Assembly (NCBI RefSeq): GCF_030499535.1
Contig: NZ_JASTLB010000001.1
Location: 2,852,001-2,916,000, forward strand
Length of the DNA stretch: 64,000 nt
Direction: 5' to 3'
Source of the DNA: Streptomyces sp. TG1A-8
GTDB lineage: Bacteria > Actinomycetota > Actinomycetes > Streptomycetales > Streptomycetaceae
The stretch's first letter is position 1, and each line of letters starts with the position of its first letter. A model generated the notes under the pieces. It had not been told where the DNA came from, did not search any database, and worked only from the letters and a program-made list of their open reading frames with translations. Of this stretch, positions 29,582 to 39,598 are shown in pieces. A program made the position numbers and the translations under genes.

Positions 29582-30871
29582 TCAGTCCGTCACCTCCACC
29601 ACGCACCGGTTGCTCGCCGTCCCCGCCGCGGTGATCACCTGGATCTCCACCGTACCGGGTTCCACCTCGGCCGGCACCGGGACGGTCAGGGTGGTGTCCG
29701 TGGGGTTGCGGAAACCCCCGGTGACGGGGACCAGGGGGACGTGGACGTGGACCGCGCCGATGCGCACGACCATGCGGGAGAGGAGGTCGGCGGACTGTGC
29801 CCCCGGGGGCACGAAGCCGGTGCCGCGGACCTCGACGTCGTCGCCGGTCCGGATCGGTCCGTCCAGGTCGCCGGGCTCGCGGGCGCGGACCACGGACAGG
29901 ATCAGCGGCCGGCCGCCCTCTGCGTACTTGCCGGCCAGGTAGGTCGCCGCGGAGATCAGCACCAGGGCCGCCAGGCCCCAGGGCAGGTCGGGCAGCCCGT
30001 CCGGGCGGCGGGCCAGCCGTACGGCGGCGAACAGCAGGGCGACGGCGCTGACGACGACGTACTGGAGATCGGCGAAGGCGCCCCGGCCGGCGTCGTCGGT
30101 GAGCAGGTCGGCGGCGCGCGGCCGGTGGGCCGGCAGCTTCTGCAGCCGCTGGGCGAGGATGCGCAGTCCGACCACCCGGCGCACCAGCACGGCGATCCCG
30201 CACACGACGGCGATGACGGTCACCAGACCGGCCCCGCGCGCGAGGCCGAGCCCGGAGAGCAGCGCGTCGCGTTCGGCGGGGTCGGAGGCGACGGCCAGGC
30301 GGCCGGCCGGCAGCAGGACCGCGTAGGCGGCGAACAGCACCCAGCAGGCGGCCACGGTCCGGGAGGTGGACATCCGGTTGTCCTCCCCGATCACCGGGGC
30401 CAGCGCCCCGCCGTGCGCCCGGTGGAACCAGGAAGCGGCGGTCAGCGCGGCGGCGACGACGAGCGCGGCGAGCAGTGCGGCGGTGCGCGCGCTGTTCCAG
30501 CCCGCGCCGACGGCGGTGAGCGACTCGGTAAGCAGCAGGACGACGACGGCGCCCCACACCACCGCCGCCGTGCGCACCCACAGCCGGGCGAGCCGCATCC
30601 GTCCCTCCGCCCGGCCGCGTTCGGCGACGGTCTCCGCCCACTGGGTCAGCTCCTCGGAGACCCATTGGCGGGACGCGGGCGCGGAGTGCGCCACGCCCGC
30701 CGGCAGGCCCGCGCCGGCCGCGTACGCGTCGCGGGCGCGCAGGAACGCGGCGACGGCCCGCCGGTGCCCCTCGCGCGCCCCGTGCGGACAGTTCCCGCAG
30801 TCGCAGCCGCCCCCGTGGACCGGGCCGACCGGGTCGGCACCCGTGCCCCGTCCCGCCCCCTGTACCGCCAC
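29582..30871 (-). CDS. Membrane protein with C-terminal IPT/TIG-like domain
   Basis: About 429 residues. Near the N-terminus is a short Cys cluster (GGGCDCGNCPHG), a possible metal site. At least seven hydrophobic helices follow between residues ~95 and ~320. The C-terminal ~110 residues are a beta-rich segment (DDVEVRGTGFVPPGAQSADL; TTLTVPVPAEVEPGTVEIQV) resembling IPT/TIG immunoglobulin-like domains. GTG 30871 is chosen because it precedes the Cys cluster and has a purine-rich upstream stretch; the frame stays open to ATG 30967. Function unknown. Confidence 0.65.
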   Translation of the reverse strand: MAVQGAGRGTGADPVGPVHGGGCDCGNCPHGAREGHRRAVAAFLRARDAYAAGAGLPAGVAHSAPASRQWVSEELTQWAETVAERGRAEGRMRLARLWVRTAAVVWGAVVVLLLTESLTAVGAGWNSARTAALLAALVVAAALTAASWFHRAHGGALAPVIGEDNRMSTSRTVAACWVLFAAYAVLLPAGRLAVASDPAERDALLSGLGLARGAGLVTVIAVVCGIAVLVRRVVGLRILAQRLQKLPAHRPRAADLLTDDAGRGAFADLQYVVVSAVALLFAAVRLARRPDGLPDLPWGLAALVLISAATYLAGKYAEGGRPLILSVVRAREPGDLDGPIRTGDDVEVRGTGFVPPGAQSADLLSRMVVRIGAVHVHVPLVPVTGGFRNPTDTTLTVPVPAEVEPGTVEIQVITAAGTASNRCVVEVTD

Positions 30872-31344
30872 GCCCGACCCCCGCCTTCCGCACGACCCGC
30901 GGCGCGGCCGGCGATGCTCCCGTCCGGGGCGCGCCGGCCACCCAACTCCCTTGTGATGAAAGCGCATTGTGCCCTACGCGGGGGCGGCCCGGAGCGGCCT
31001 GGCCGGATCGGGACGGGTGACGTCCCGGCCCCTGCGTTGACCGGCCGTGCCGGGCTCCGCACGGCCGGGGACGTCCAGCGGGCGGGGCCCGGCCTGCGGA
31101 GCCCGGAAGGACGGCGGGACGGAAGGACGGCGGGACGGCGGGGCCCGGCCGGGTCCCAGCTGAGCAGGTCGGGCCCGCTGCGGCGGACGTCCTGCCACAG
31201 GGGCTGGCGGTTGATCCAGACCACCAGGTCACCGCCGAGCTGTTCGCGGGTGGCGACGGGCCGGCTTGTGGTCGATCCGGGAAGAGGACGCGCCGCCGGA
31301 AAATCCGACAGGAGGTGTCGGGTATCACGGCCAGACTGACGCAC
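30872..31344. other. Intergenic region with a 16-bp tandem repeat and a possible gene remnant
   Basis: No complete gene is seen. A 16-bp unit at 31105-31120 is repeated exactly at 31121-31136. The minus strand across about 31145-31290 encodes a protein-like stretch (EQLGGDLVVWINRQPLWQDV) without a credible start codon, so it may be the remains of a small gene. Promoters for the genes on both sides must also lie here. Confidence 0.4.
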
Positions 31345-31821
31345 ATGAGCCCTGTCACCTGGGCGGCCTTCGCGGCCGCCGCACCCGAGTTCGCCCGCAC
31401 CGTCGAGGAACGCTTCGGCGCCTTCCGCCACCACGTCCTCGCCACCCTCCGCGCGGACGGTTCCCCGCGCACCAGCGGCCTGGAGGCCGCCTTCACCGGC
31501 GGTGAGCTGTGGCTCGGCATGATGCCGGACTCCCTCAAGGCGCTCGACCTGCGCCGCGACCCGCGCTTCGCCCTGCAGGCGAACCCGGGCGAGGGCACGG
31601 GGATGGCCGGCGGGGACGTGCGGATCGCCGGGCGGGCGTACGAGGTGACGGACGGCGAGGCCCGGGCCGCGTACGTGGAAGAGGTGGAACCGCCGCAGCC
31701 GTTCCACCTCTTCCGCACCGAACTGACGGAGGTCGTGCGGACCTGCGTCGAGGACGACACCCTCCTCGTCGTCCGGGTCTGGCGGCCCGGAGAGCCGGTG
31801 CGCACGCTCAGGCGGACGTGA
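31345..31821 (+). CDS. Pyridoxamine 5'-phosphate oxidase-like flavin-binding protein
   Basis: About 158 residues from ATG 31345 (MSPVTWAAFAAAAPEFARTV). It has the split-barrel pattern of PNPOx-like proteins: HHVLATLRADGSPRTSGLEA, LGMMPDSLKALDLRRDPRFA, VRIAGRAYEV. Such proteins bind FMN, F420 or haem and reduce diverse substrates; the exact cofactor cannot be told. A GTG 30 bp upstream (31315) would overlap the AGGAGG box, so I prefer the ATG, though its spacing to that box is long. Its stop is 9 bp from the converging guaA stop. Confidence 0.8.
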   Translation: MSPVTWAAFAAAAPEFARTVEERFGAFRHHVLATLRADGSPRTSGLEAAFTGGELWLGMMPDSLKALDLRRDPRFALQANPGEGTGMAGGDVRIAGRAYEVTDGEARAAYVEEVEPPQPFHLFRTELTEVVRTCVEDDTLLVVRVWRPGEPVRTLRRT

Positions 31822-31830
31822 CCTGCGGGA

Positions 31831-33411
31831 CTACTCCCACTCGATGGTGCCCGGGGGCTTCGAGGTGACGTCGAGCACGACCCGGTTGACGTCCCGGACC
31901 TCGTTGGTGATCCGGGTGGAGATGCGGGCGAGGACGTCGTACGGCAGCCGCGACCAGTCGGCGGTCATGGCGTCCTCGGAAGAGACCGGGCGCAGGACGA
32001 TCGGGTGGCCGTAGGTGCGGCCGTCGCCCTGGACGCCGACGGATCGGACGTCCGCGAGCAGGACGACCGGGCACTGCCAGATGTCCCGGTCCAGGCCGGC
32101 CTCGCTCAGCTCCTCGCGGGCGATGGCGTCGGCGTCGCGGAGCAGGTCCAGACGCTCCTTCGTCACCTCGCCGACGATCCGGATGCCGAGGCCCGGGCCC
32201 GGGAAGGGCTGGCGCTGGACGATCTCCTCGGGCAGGCCCAGTTCCTGGCCGACCATCCGGACCTCGTCCTTGAACAGCTTGCGCAGCGGCTCGATCAGCT
32301 GGAACTCGAGGTCCTCGGGCAGGCCGCCGACGTTGTGGTGGGACTTGATGTTGGCGGTACCGGTGCCGCCGCCGGATTCGACGACGTCCGGGTACAGGGT
32401 GCCCTGGACGAGGAACTCCACGGCCGGGCCCTCGTCGGCGATGATCTCGGCCTGGGCCTGCTCGAAGACGCGGATGAACTCGCGGCCGATGATCTTCCGC
32501 TTCTCCTCGGGGTCGGTGACCCCCTTCAGGGCGGTGAGGAAGCGCTCCTCGGCGTCGACGACCTTCAGCTGGACGCCGGTGGCCGCGACGAAGTCCTTCT
32601 CGACCTGCTCGGTCTCGCCCTTGCGCATCAGGCCGTGGTCGACGTAGACGCAGGTCAGCTGCGAGCCGATGGCCTTCTGTACCAGGGCGGCGGCGACGGC
32701 GGAGTCCACGCCGCCGGACAGGCCGCAGATGGCGCGCCTGTCGCCGACCTGCTCGCGGATCGCGGCGACCTGCTCCTCGATCACGCTGCCCGTGGTCCAG
32801 GACGGGGTCAGGCCCGCGCCGCGGTACAGGAAGTGCTCCAGCACCTGCTGGCCGTGCGTGGAGTGCATGACCTCGGGGTGGTACTGGACGCCGTAGAGCT
32901 TCTTCTCGTCGTTCTCGAAGGCGGCGACCGGGACGACGTCCGTGGACGCGGTCACGGAGAAGCCCTCGGGGGCGGCGGAGCAGGCGTCGCCGTGGGACAT
33001 CCAGACCGCCTGCTCGGCGGGGGTGCCCTCGAAGAGGGTCGAGGAGGCCTTCGACACGTGCAGGTCGGTGCGGCCGTACTCGCGGGCGCCGGTGTTGTCG
33101 ACGGTGCCGCCGAGGACCTGGGCCATCAACTGGAAGCCGTAGCACATGCCGAAGACAGGGACGCCGGACTCGAAGAGCCGGCGGTCGAGGCGGGGCGCGC
33201 CCTCCTCGTACACCGAGGAGGGGCCTCCGGACAGGATGATCGCCGCGGGTTCCTTGGCGAGCATCTCGTCGACCGGCATGGTGCTCGGCACGATCTCGCT
33301 GTAGACCCGCGCCTCGCGGACGCGACGGGCGATGAGCTGGGCGTACTGCGCGCCGAAGTCGACGACCAGGACGGTGTCGGGGGTGGCGGCAGCGGGAGTC
33401 GCTGATGACAC
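31831..33411 (-). CDS. guaA: GMP synthase (glutamine-hydrolysing)
   Basis: A 526-residue protein of the usual length. The N-terminal class I glutamine amidotransferase has Cys in [10 protein letters not shown] and His/Glu in [10 protein letters not shown]. The central ATP-pyrophosphatase has the PP-loop [15 protein letters not shown], and the C-terminal dimerisation domain includes [20 protein letters not shown]. It converts XMP to GMP using glutamine and ATP. GTG 33411 has GGAAGG at good distance; the longer open frame upstream is not coding. It lies in a guanine-nucleotide neighbourhood with guaB3 and guaB 27 kb away. Confidence 0.97.
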   Translation of the reverse strand: MSSATPAAATPDTVLVVDFGAQYAQLIARRVREARVYSEIVPSTMPVDEMLAKEPAAIILSGGPSSVYEEGAPRLDRRLFESGVPVFGMCYGFQLMAQVLGGTVDNTGAREYGRTDLHVSKASSTLFEGTPAEQAVWMSHGDACSAAPEGFSVTASTDVVPVAAFENDEKKLYGVQYHPEVMHSTHGQQVLEHFLYRGAGLTPSWTTGSVIEEQVAAIREQVGDRRAICGLSGGVDSAVAAALVQKAIGSQLTCVYVDHGLMRKGETEQVEKDFVAATGVQLKVVDAEERFLTALKGVTDPEEKRKIIGREFIRVFEQAQAEIIADEGPAVEFLVQGTLYPDVVESGGGTGTANIKSHHNVGGLPEDLEFQLIEPLRKLFKDEVRMVGQELGLPEEIVQRQPFPGPGLGIRIVGEVTKERLDLLRDADAIAREELSEAGLDRDIWQCPVVLLADVRSVGVQGDGRTYGHPIVLRPVSSEDAMTADWSRLPYDVLARISTRITNEVRDVNRVVLDVTSKPPGTIEWE

Positions 33412-33573
33412 GGGGTGCCTTCCGGCGGTCGGGCGGGGGTCTTGTGCCATCGAGTCTACCGGGGCGTCCGCGGGTGGCCTCGCCGTCCGCCGGGCTCCGC
33501 CCCGGCCCCGGGACCCGCTCCGCCCGCCCGCCCGGCCCGGCGGAGCGGGAGCGTGCCGTGGCATACTGGGCGC

Positions 33574-33645
33574 ATGCTCGCGCACTCGACCTTCCTCTTT
33601 ACCTATGGCACCCGGCCCGCCGGCTGCCATGGTCGTGCTGCTTGA
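33574..33645 (+). CDS. Candidate Phe/Tyr leader peptide of chorismate mutase
   Basis: A 23-codon frame starts at ATG 33574 and ends at TGA 33643-33645. Codons 5-11 read S-T-F-L-F-T-Y (TTC CTC TTT ACC TAT), including TTT and TAT, which are rare in this DNA. CATACT (33562-33567) sits 6 bp before the ATG, like the -10 of a leaderless transcript. The leader ends 22 nt before a strong 14-bp stem-loop and 116 nt before the chorismate mutase start. Phe and Tyr are end products of the chorismate mutase branch, so ribosome stalling here could sense them. This is inference from layout. Confidence 0.5.
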   Translation: MLAHSTFLFTYGTRPAGCHGRAA

Positions 33646-33667
33646 GCGCAACGCCAAGCGACTTCCC

Positions 33668-33700
33668 AGGCGCCCCGGGCCGACAAGGCCCGGGGCGCCT
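33668..33700 (+). promoter_or_regulatory. Stem-loop in chorismate mutase leader (possible attenuator)
   Basis: A perfect 14-bp GC-rich stem (33668-33681/33687-33700) with loop GACAA, between the leader peptide and chorismate mutase. No T-run follows. It could act as attenuator terminator; the alternative antiterminator pairing was not worked out. Confidence 0.55.
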
Positions 33701-33761
33701 GTCGTTCTCCGGGTCCTGTCGTTCCGGGCACCGCGCCGGCCACTTCGTCAGGAGCCCCGAC

Positions 33762-34031
33762 ATGATGACCCCCGCCACCACGACCGGTCCGGAACAGACC
33801 ATCGCGGACGCCCGGACGCGCATCGACGCGCTGGACGACCGGATCATCGGCCTGATCCAGGAGCGGATGGCCGTCTCCACCGTCGTCCAGCAGACCCGCA
33901 TCGCCTCCGGCGGCCGCCGGGTGAACCTCTCCCGCGAGATGGAGATCCTCGGCCGGTACCGGGAGGCCCTCGGCAAGCCGGGCACCCCGCTGGCGATGAC
34001 CCTGCTGGAGCTGTGCCGGGGCCGCATCTGA
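33762..34031 (+). CDS. Chorismate mutase (AroQ/type II)
   Basis: An 89-residue all-helical protein with the AroQ pattern: ARTRIDALDDRIIGLIQERM, VVQQTRIASGGRRVNLSRE, MEILGRYREALG. The conserved Arg, Lys/Arg and Glu positions of the active site appear present (R in RTRIDALD, R in RRVNLSRE, E in SREMEIL). It rearranges chorismate to prephenate at the start of Phe/Tyr synthesis. ATG 33762 (or ATG 33765) follows AGGAG. It stands alone in its transcript, behind a leader peptide and hairpin suggesting attenuation, and is followed by a terminator. Confidence 0.93.
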   Translation: MMTPATTTGPEQTIADARTRIDALDDRIIGLIQERMAVSTVVQQTRIASGGRRVNLSREMEILGRYREALGKPGTPLAMTLLELCRGRI

Positions 34032-34084
34032 GTCCGGCCCCGCCCCACCCGTACGGGGCGTGAACGGCCCGCGCGCCGCTTCGT

Positions 34085-34109
34085 CGGGTCCGGCGTCGTG
34101 CCGGACCCG
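34085..34109 (+). terminator. Terminator after chorismate mutase
   Basis: A perfect 10-bp stem (34085-34094/34100-34109) with a 5-nt loop, 53 nt past the chorismate mutase stop. Confidence 0.7.
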
Positions 34110-34778
34110 GCGGCCGCGGCCCTCGGGTCCCCGGGCACCGCGCCGGCCCGCGGACGCTCGCTCCCGGGCGCCCGCACGGACGACGGCGCCGCTCCGGCCG
34201 ACGAGGGCCCCCGCGGCCCGGAACCCGCGAAGCCCTCCGCCGTGCCGCGTGATCCACGTCACAGGACAATTCCGGGACGGCGGCACAACCGTCCAGGAGC
34301 TTCGCCGATCAAACCTGCTACCGGATCGAGAAGACGGTGGACACGAGGGACCTGCGTTCGGAGGGGGACGCAGGTCCCTCGGTGCTCGGCTCACCTGGGT
34401 TCGACCCGGCCGAGCGGGCCGGGACCGGCCGCCCGGCGCCCCGCACCCCGCCCGCCGGGCGGGGTCCCCGGGGCACGGCTCGCCGTGGAGGCGGGCCCAG
34501 GTGAGCCGCTGGGCCGCGGACACCCGCCCGGGGTCCTCGCCCCGCGGTCCCGGCGACGTCGTGGCCGGAGGCCCCGCAGAGCCCGTGCTCCGCGCCGGAC
34601 GGGGTGAGCAGGGACTCGCGGCCCGGGGAGGGGCGGTACGGACCGGTGTGTCCCTCCGGGCCGTCGACCGTCGGGCGGGCCGATTCGTCAACGGCCGTCG
34701 GCCCCTCCTCCTCTCCCCCTCGGGGGCCGGCGGTGCGCGGGCGGCGCGGCCGGCACCGCGGTCACGGGGTCTTCGCGG
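34110..34778. other. Gene-free GC-rich stretch between chorismate mutase and the GMC oxidoreductase gene
   Basis: About 670 bp with open frames in several phases but no codon pattern or product I can support. It contains a second perfect 14-bp hairpin (34344-34357/34368-34381) and a short sequence GGGTTCGACCC that looks like a tRNA T-loop but has no tRNA around it. A 17-bp tandem repeat runs into the end of the neighbouring gene. Confidence 0.5.
34344..34381. terminator. Stand-alone hairpin, 14-bp perfect stem
   Basis: Arms 34344-34357 and 34368-34381 are exact reverse complements with a 10-nt G-rich loop. It is too far from the chorismate mutase stop to be its main terminator. It could terminate read-through in either direction or belong to an unrecognised small RNA. 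Confidence 0.45.
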
Positions 34779-34790
34779 TCACGGGGTCTT
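34757..34790. repeat. 17-bp tandem repeat across the 3' end of the GMC oxidoreductase gene
   Basis: Bases 34757-34773 are repeated exactly at 34774-34790. The second copy encodes the last few codons and contains the stop at 34779, so the duplication lies at the boundary and does not disturb the reading frame. Confidence 0.85.
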
Positions 34791-36584
34791 CGGCGGTACG
34801 ACCGGGATTCCCAGGAAGGGCAGTCTCAGGGCGCCGAACGCGTCCGCGGGGACCGCCGGGTTGCGCGGCTCCACCGGCTGCAGCCGCTCGTACGCCGCCC
34901 CCTGCGCCGGCCGCGGATCCTCCTCGCCCTTGTTCGGCCAGTACGACATGGCGCGTTCGGCCTGCGCGGTGATCGTCAGCGACGGGTTGACGCCCAGGTT
35001 CGCCGACACCGCGGCGCCGTCGACCACCGAGATGCCGGGGTGACCGTACAGCCGGTGGTAGGGGTCGATCACGCCGGTCTGCGGGGAGTCCCCGATGGGG
35101 CAGCCGCCGAGGAAGTGCGCGGTCAGCGGGGTGCCCATCAGTTCCCCGACGTTGCTGCCGGCGAAGCCGTTGATCTCCTCGGCGAGGGCCGAGGCGGCCT
35201 CGGACGCGGCCCTGATCTGCTTGGGGTTCGGCGCGCCGTGGCCCTGCCGGGCGGTGAGCAGGCCCTTGCCCACGCCGCCGGGCTTCAGGTACGTCGTCAG
35301 CGAGTTGTCCAGCGACTGCATCACCAGGCCGATGATGGTCCGCTCCGACCAGCGCCGGTTGGACAGGGAGCGGGCGACCAGCAGGGGGTGGCGGGCCGCG
35401 TTCGCCAGCCAGGCGAGGACGCGCGAGGAGCCCTCGGCGTAGGGGACCTGAAGGATGGACAGGCTGCCCATCGCGTTGGAACCCCTGCCGTAGCGGACCG
35501 GCTCGATGTGGGTGCTGTCGTCCGGGTGGACGGACGAGGTGATGGCGACGCCCCGCGTGAAGTCGGCCGCCGTTCCGTGCACCTTGCGGTAGCGGCGGTT
35601 GTCGGTCTGCGCGCCGACCAGCGCCTCGGAGTTGGTCCGGGTCAGGTCGCCCAGCCGGGCGGAGAGGTGCGGCAGTTGCCCGCCCGCCTTCATGCGGTGC
35701 AGCAGGGTCTGCGTGCCGTAGGTGCCCGCCGCCACGACGACCTTCCGGGCGGTGAGGATCCGCCCCCCGCCCTTCCTCTTCCGGTCCGTGGGCAGCGTGG
35801 CCACCGCGTAGCCGCCCCGCGAGTCGTCCGTGACGGACACGGCCGTCGTCATGGGGTGGACGACCGCGCCGGCCTTCTCGGCCAGGTACAGGTAGTTCTC
35901 GTTGAGGGTGTTCTTCGCGCCGTGCCGGCAGCCGGTCATGCACTCGCCGCACTCGGCGCAGGCGGTGCGGGCCGGGCCGGCCCCGCCGAAGTACGGGTCC
36001 GCCACCTGCTGGCCCGGCTTCGCCGTGACCGTCCCGTCGGCGTCCTCGCCGTCGCCGAAGAACACGCCGACCGGCGCCAGGTGGAAGGTGTCGCCGACGC
36101 CCATCCGCTGCGCCGCCGCCTTCAGGTGCACGTCGGAGGGGGTCATGGTCGGGTTGAGCCGGACCCCGAGCATCCGCCGGGCCTGGTCGTAGTACGGCGC
36201 CAGCTCCTCCTGCCAGTCGGTGATGCCGCGCCACTGGGGATCGTCGAAGAACGCCTTCGGCGGGACGTAGAGGGTGTTGGCGTAGTTGAGCGATCCGCCG
36301 CCGACGCCCGCGCCCGCCAGCACCATCACGTTGCCGAGCAGGTGGATGCGCTGGATGCCGTACATGCCGAGCCTGGGCGCCCACAGGTAGTTCTTCAGGT
36401 CCCAGGAGTTCTTGGGGAGGCCGGCGCGGGTGAAGCGGCGGCCGGCCTCCAGGACGCCGACCCGGTAGCCCTTCTCGCTCAGGCGCAGGGCGGAGACGGA
36501 GCCTCCGAACCCCGAGCCGATCACGATGACGTCGTAGTCGTACCCGTCCTCGTCCCTGGTCCGGACGGACTTCTCCTGCGACAC
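34779..36584 (-). CDS. GMC-type oxidoreductase (cholesterol oxidase ChoD-like)
   Basis: A 601-residue FAD enzyme. The N-terminal Rossmann motif is DVIVIGSGFGGSVSALRLSE, the second GMC motif is NVMVLAGAGVGGGSLNYANT, and the C-terminal FAD closure is HPGISVVDGAAVSANLGVNP. Residues ~205-220 hold CAECGECMTGC, a Cys-rich cluster seen in ChoD-like proteins and suggestive of an iron-sulfur site. The family oxidises alcohols, including sterols; sterol activity is not proven by sequence. GTG 36584 has GAGGAGA at good spacing. The place between guaA and guaB3 matches choD in mycobacteria. The next gene upstream is an aldehyde dehydrogenase only 61 bp away, so both may form an alcohol-to-acid operon. 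Confidence 0.88.
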   Translation of the reverse strand: MSQEKSVRTRDEDGYDYDVIVIGSGFGGSVSALRLSEKGYRVGVLEAGRRFTRAGLPKNSWDLKNYLWAPRLGMYGIQRIHLLGNVMVLAGAGVGGGSLNYANTLYVPPKAFFDDPQWRGITDWQEELAPYYDQARRMLGVRLNPTMTPSDVHLKAAAQRMGVGDTFHLAPVGVFFGDGEDADGTVTAKPGQQVADPYFGGAGPARTACAECGECMTGCRHGAKNTLNENYLYLAEKAGAVVHPMTTAVSVTDDSRGGYAVATLPTDRKRKGGGRILTARKVVVAAGTYGTQTLLHRMKAGGQLPHLSARLGDLTRTNSEALVGAQTDNRRYRKVHGTAADFTRGVAITSSVHPDDSTHIEPVRYGRGSNAMGSLSILQVPYAEGSSRVLAWLANAARHPLLVARSLSNRRWSERTIIGLVMQSLDNSLTTYLKPGGVGKGLLTARQGHGAPNPKQIRAASEAASALAEEINGFAGSNVGELMGTPLTAHFLGGCPIGDSPQTGVIDPYHRLYGHPGISVVDGAAVSANLGVNPSLTITAQAERAMSYWPNKGEEDPRPAQGAAYERLQPVEPRNPAVPADAFGALRLPFLGIPVVPPKTP

Positions 36585-36645
36585 GTGCTCTCCTCGTCGA
36601 GAAGGGGCTGACTGGCTGGTGACTGGTGGCCGGTGACGCGGACCG

Positions 36646-38259
36646 CTAGCGGAAACGGAACGCCTTCATCAGGCGCAGGCTGCGGCTCATGAACCGGGCG
36701 TAGTGCTCGTCGTCCATGCCCAGCGACGGCGCCATCGGCAGCAGCCGCTGCTGGGCGACCGTCTGGGCCTCCGTGTACTTGAGGATGCCCTCGGAGCCGT
36801 GGCGGCGGCCGAGGCCGGAGTCCTTCATGCCGCCCATCGGGGACTGGACGCTGCCGTAGGCGGACGCGTAGCCCTCGTTGACGTTGACGGTGCCGGTGCG
36901 CAGACGGGCGGCCACGTCACGGCCGCGCCGGGCGTCCTTCGTCCAGACGGAGGCGTTCAGGCCGTACGGCGTGGCGTTGGCACGCCGGATCGCCTCGTCG
37001 TCGCTGCCGAAGCGGTAGACGGAGACGACCGGGCCGAAGGTCTCCTCCTCGCACACGGCCATGGAGTCCTCGACCCCGTCGAGGATGGTGGGCTCGAAGA
37101 AGTACGGGCCGATGTCCGGGCGGGCCACACCGCCGGCGATCACCTTCGCGCCCTTGGCGACGGCCTCCTCCACGTGCCGTTCGACGGTCTTCAGCTGCCG
37201 CTCCCCGACCAGCGAGCCCATGTCGGCGCCGTAGGCGAGGGAGCTGCCGAGCCGCATGGCCCGGGTGCGGGCGGCGAAGCGGTCCAGGAAGGCGTCGGCC
37301 ACGGACTCGTGGACGTACAGCCGCTCGATGGAGATGCAGAGCTGGCCGGCGGAGGAGAAGCAGGCGCGGACGGCGCCGGCCGCCGCCTTCTCGACGTCGG
37401 CGTCGTCCAGCACCAGCATGGCGTTCTTGCCGCCGAGTTCGAGGGAGACGCCGACCAGGCGGGCGGCGGCGCCCCGGGCGACCTCGCGGCCGGTGCGGGT
37501 GGAGCCGGTGAAGGAGACGTAGTCGGCGTGCCGGACGATCTCGGGTCCGACGACCGGGCCCTCGCCGAGCACGACCTGGAAGACGCCGGCGGGCAGTCCC
37601 GCCTCGATGAGCAGGTCGCGGGCCCACAGGGCGGTGAGACAGGTCTCGGTGTCCGGCTTCATCACGACCGCGTTGCCGGCGGCGAAGGCGGGCAGCGCGT
37701 CGCCGACGGACAGTTCCAGCGGGTAGTTCCAGGGGGCGATCTGGCCCACCACACCGCGCGGGTGCCGCAGTTCGGTCACCTTCGTCAGGGCCGGCACGGC
37801 GCCCGTGTGCCGCTTGGGCCGCAGATGGGCGGGGGCCTTCCTGCCGTAGTGCCGGGCGGCGACGGCGACGGCCTGCACCTCCTCGTGCGCGTGCAGGCGG
37901 GCCTTGCCGGTCTCCAGCTGGACCAGGTCGAGGACCTCGGCCTGGCGTTCCAGCAGCAGGTTGTGGAAGCGGAGCAGCACGGCGGCGCGCTGCCGCACCG
38001 GCGTCCTCTCCCACGCGGGCTGCGCGGCACGGGCCGCCCGGAAGGCCCCGAGGACGTCCTCGGGGGTGGACTCGGGCAGGTCGGCCAGCTTCTCCCCGGT
38101 GAAGGGGGTGTGGTTGGCGGTCCGGCCGGAGCCGACGACGTCCTTGGTCAGCCGGGCCACCAGCTCGGGTGTGACCACGTCGGCGGCGGTGCGGGCGCCT
38201 TCGGGGGCGGGCGCGAGCGGGTTGGTGCCGGTGCGGCGCAGGGCCTGCGAGTCCGTCAT
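36646..38259 (-). CDS. Succinate-semialdehyde dehydrogenase-type aldehyde dehydrogenase (NADP)
   Basis: A 537-residue NAD(P)-dependent aldehyde dehydrogenase. It shows GQIAPWNYPLELSVGDALPA, the cofactor loop VSFTGSTRTGREVARG, the catalytic Glu in SLELGGKNAML and the catalytic Cys in ACFSSAGQLCISIERLYV. Another landmark is EEETFGPVVSVYRF. The closest class in my judgement is succinic-semialdehyde dehydrogenase (GabD2-like), which makes succinate, but other aldehydes are possible. The N-terminal ~40 residues extend beyond the core domain. It probably forms an operon with the GMC oxidoreductase downstream. Confidence 0.88.
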   Translation of the reverse strand: MTDSQALRRTGTNPLAPAPEGARTAADVVTPELVARLTKDVVGSGRTANHTPFTGEKLADLPESTPEDVLGAFRAARAAQPAWERTPVRQRAAVLLRFHNLLLERQAEVLDLVQLETGKARLHAHEEVQAVAVAARHYGRKAPAHLRPKRHTGAVPALTKVTELRHPRGVVGQIAPWNYPLELSVGDALPAFAAGNAVVMKPDTETCLTALWARDLLIEAGLPAGVFQVVLGEGPVVGPEIVRHADYVSFTGSTRTGREVARGAAARLVGVSLELGGKNAMLVLDDADVEKAAAGAVRACFSSAGQLCISIERLYVHESVADAFLDRFAARTRAMRLGSSLAYGADMGSLVGERQLKTVERHVEEAVAKGAKVIAGGVARPDIGPYFFEPTILDGVEDSMAVCEEETFGPVVSVYRFGSDDEAIRRANATPYGLNASVWTKDARRGRDVAARLRTGTVNVNEGYASAYGSVQSPMGGMKDSGLGRRHGSEGILKYTEAQTVAQQRLLPMAPSLGMDDEHYARFMSRSLRLMKAFRFR

Positions 38260-38386
38260 GACGCGCAGGGTATGCCGCGGCGGGGTGTTTGTGTACCCGT
38301 CGGTAATCGGGATTCACCGACTGCTCACATCCCGCCAGTGATCACTGGCAGCGAATGTGCTGATCAGGGGCGTTGTCCGGCACCGA

Positions 38387-39400
<1,014 letters not shown>

Positions 39401-39547
39401 GCCCCATGAGTACCGTGCGCGCCGGCCCGTTGTCGAAGCGACACGGTCACCGGGCCCACCGGTGCGGGCCGGTCCGGAGGGTGCCGGGGGCCGGGGTTCG
39501 CGATCGGCGGCTGCGCCGCCCCGCGGCCCCGGGCGGGGGCGGCCGCC

Positions 39548-39552
39548 CTCAC
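39548..39552. repeat. Left target-site duplication of Tn3 element (CTCAC)
   Basis: CTCAC directly abuts the left inverted repeat and is repeated at 46150-46154 after the right one. A 5-bp duplication is the hallmark of Tn3-family transposition. Confidence 0.95.
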
Positions 39553-39598
39553 GGGGTGCCGGTAAGAATGCTGTCACCAGCCGCAAACGGCGGTGATC
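39553..39598. repeat. Left terminal inverted repeat of Tn3 element (46 bp)
   Basis: Exact reverse complement of 46104-46149. It starts GGGGTGCCGG. The first resolvase stop codon lies at its inner edge. Confidence 0.97.

Noticed and set aside
34395..34425. tRNA-like T-loop (GGGTTCGACCC) followed by a pairing arm
   Set aside because: No D-arm or anticodon arm is found upstream; the preceding 60 nt form a different perfect hairpin. It is not a tRNA gene and no attachment-site duplicate was seen.
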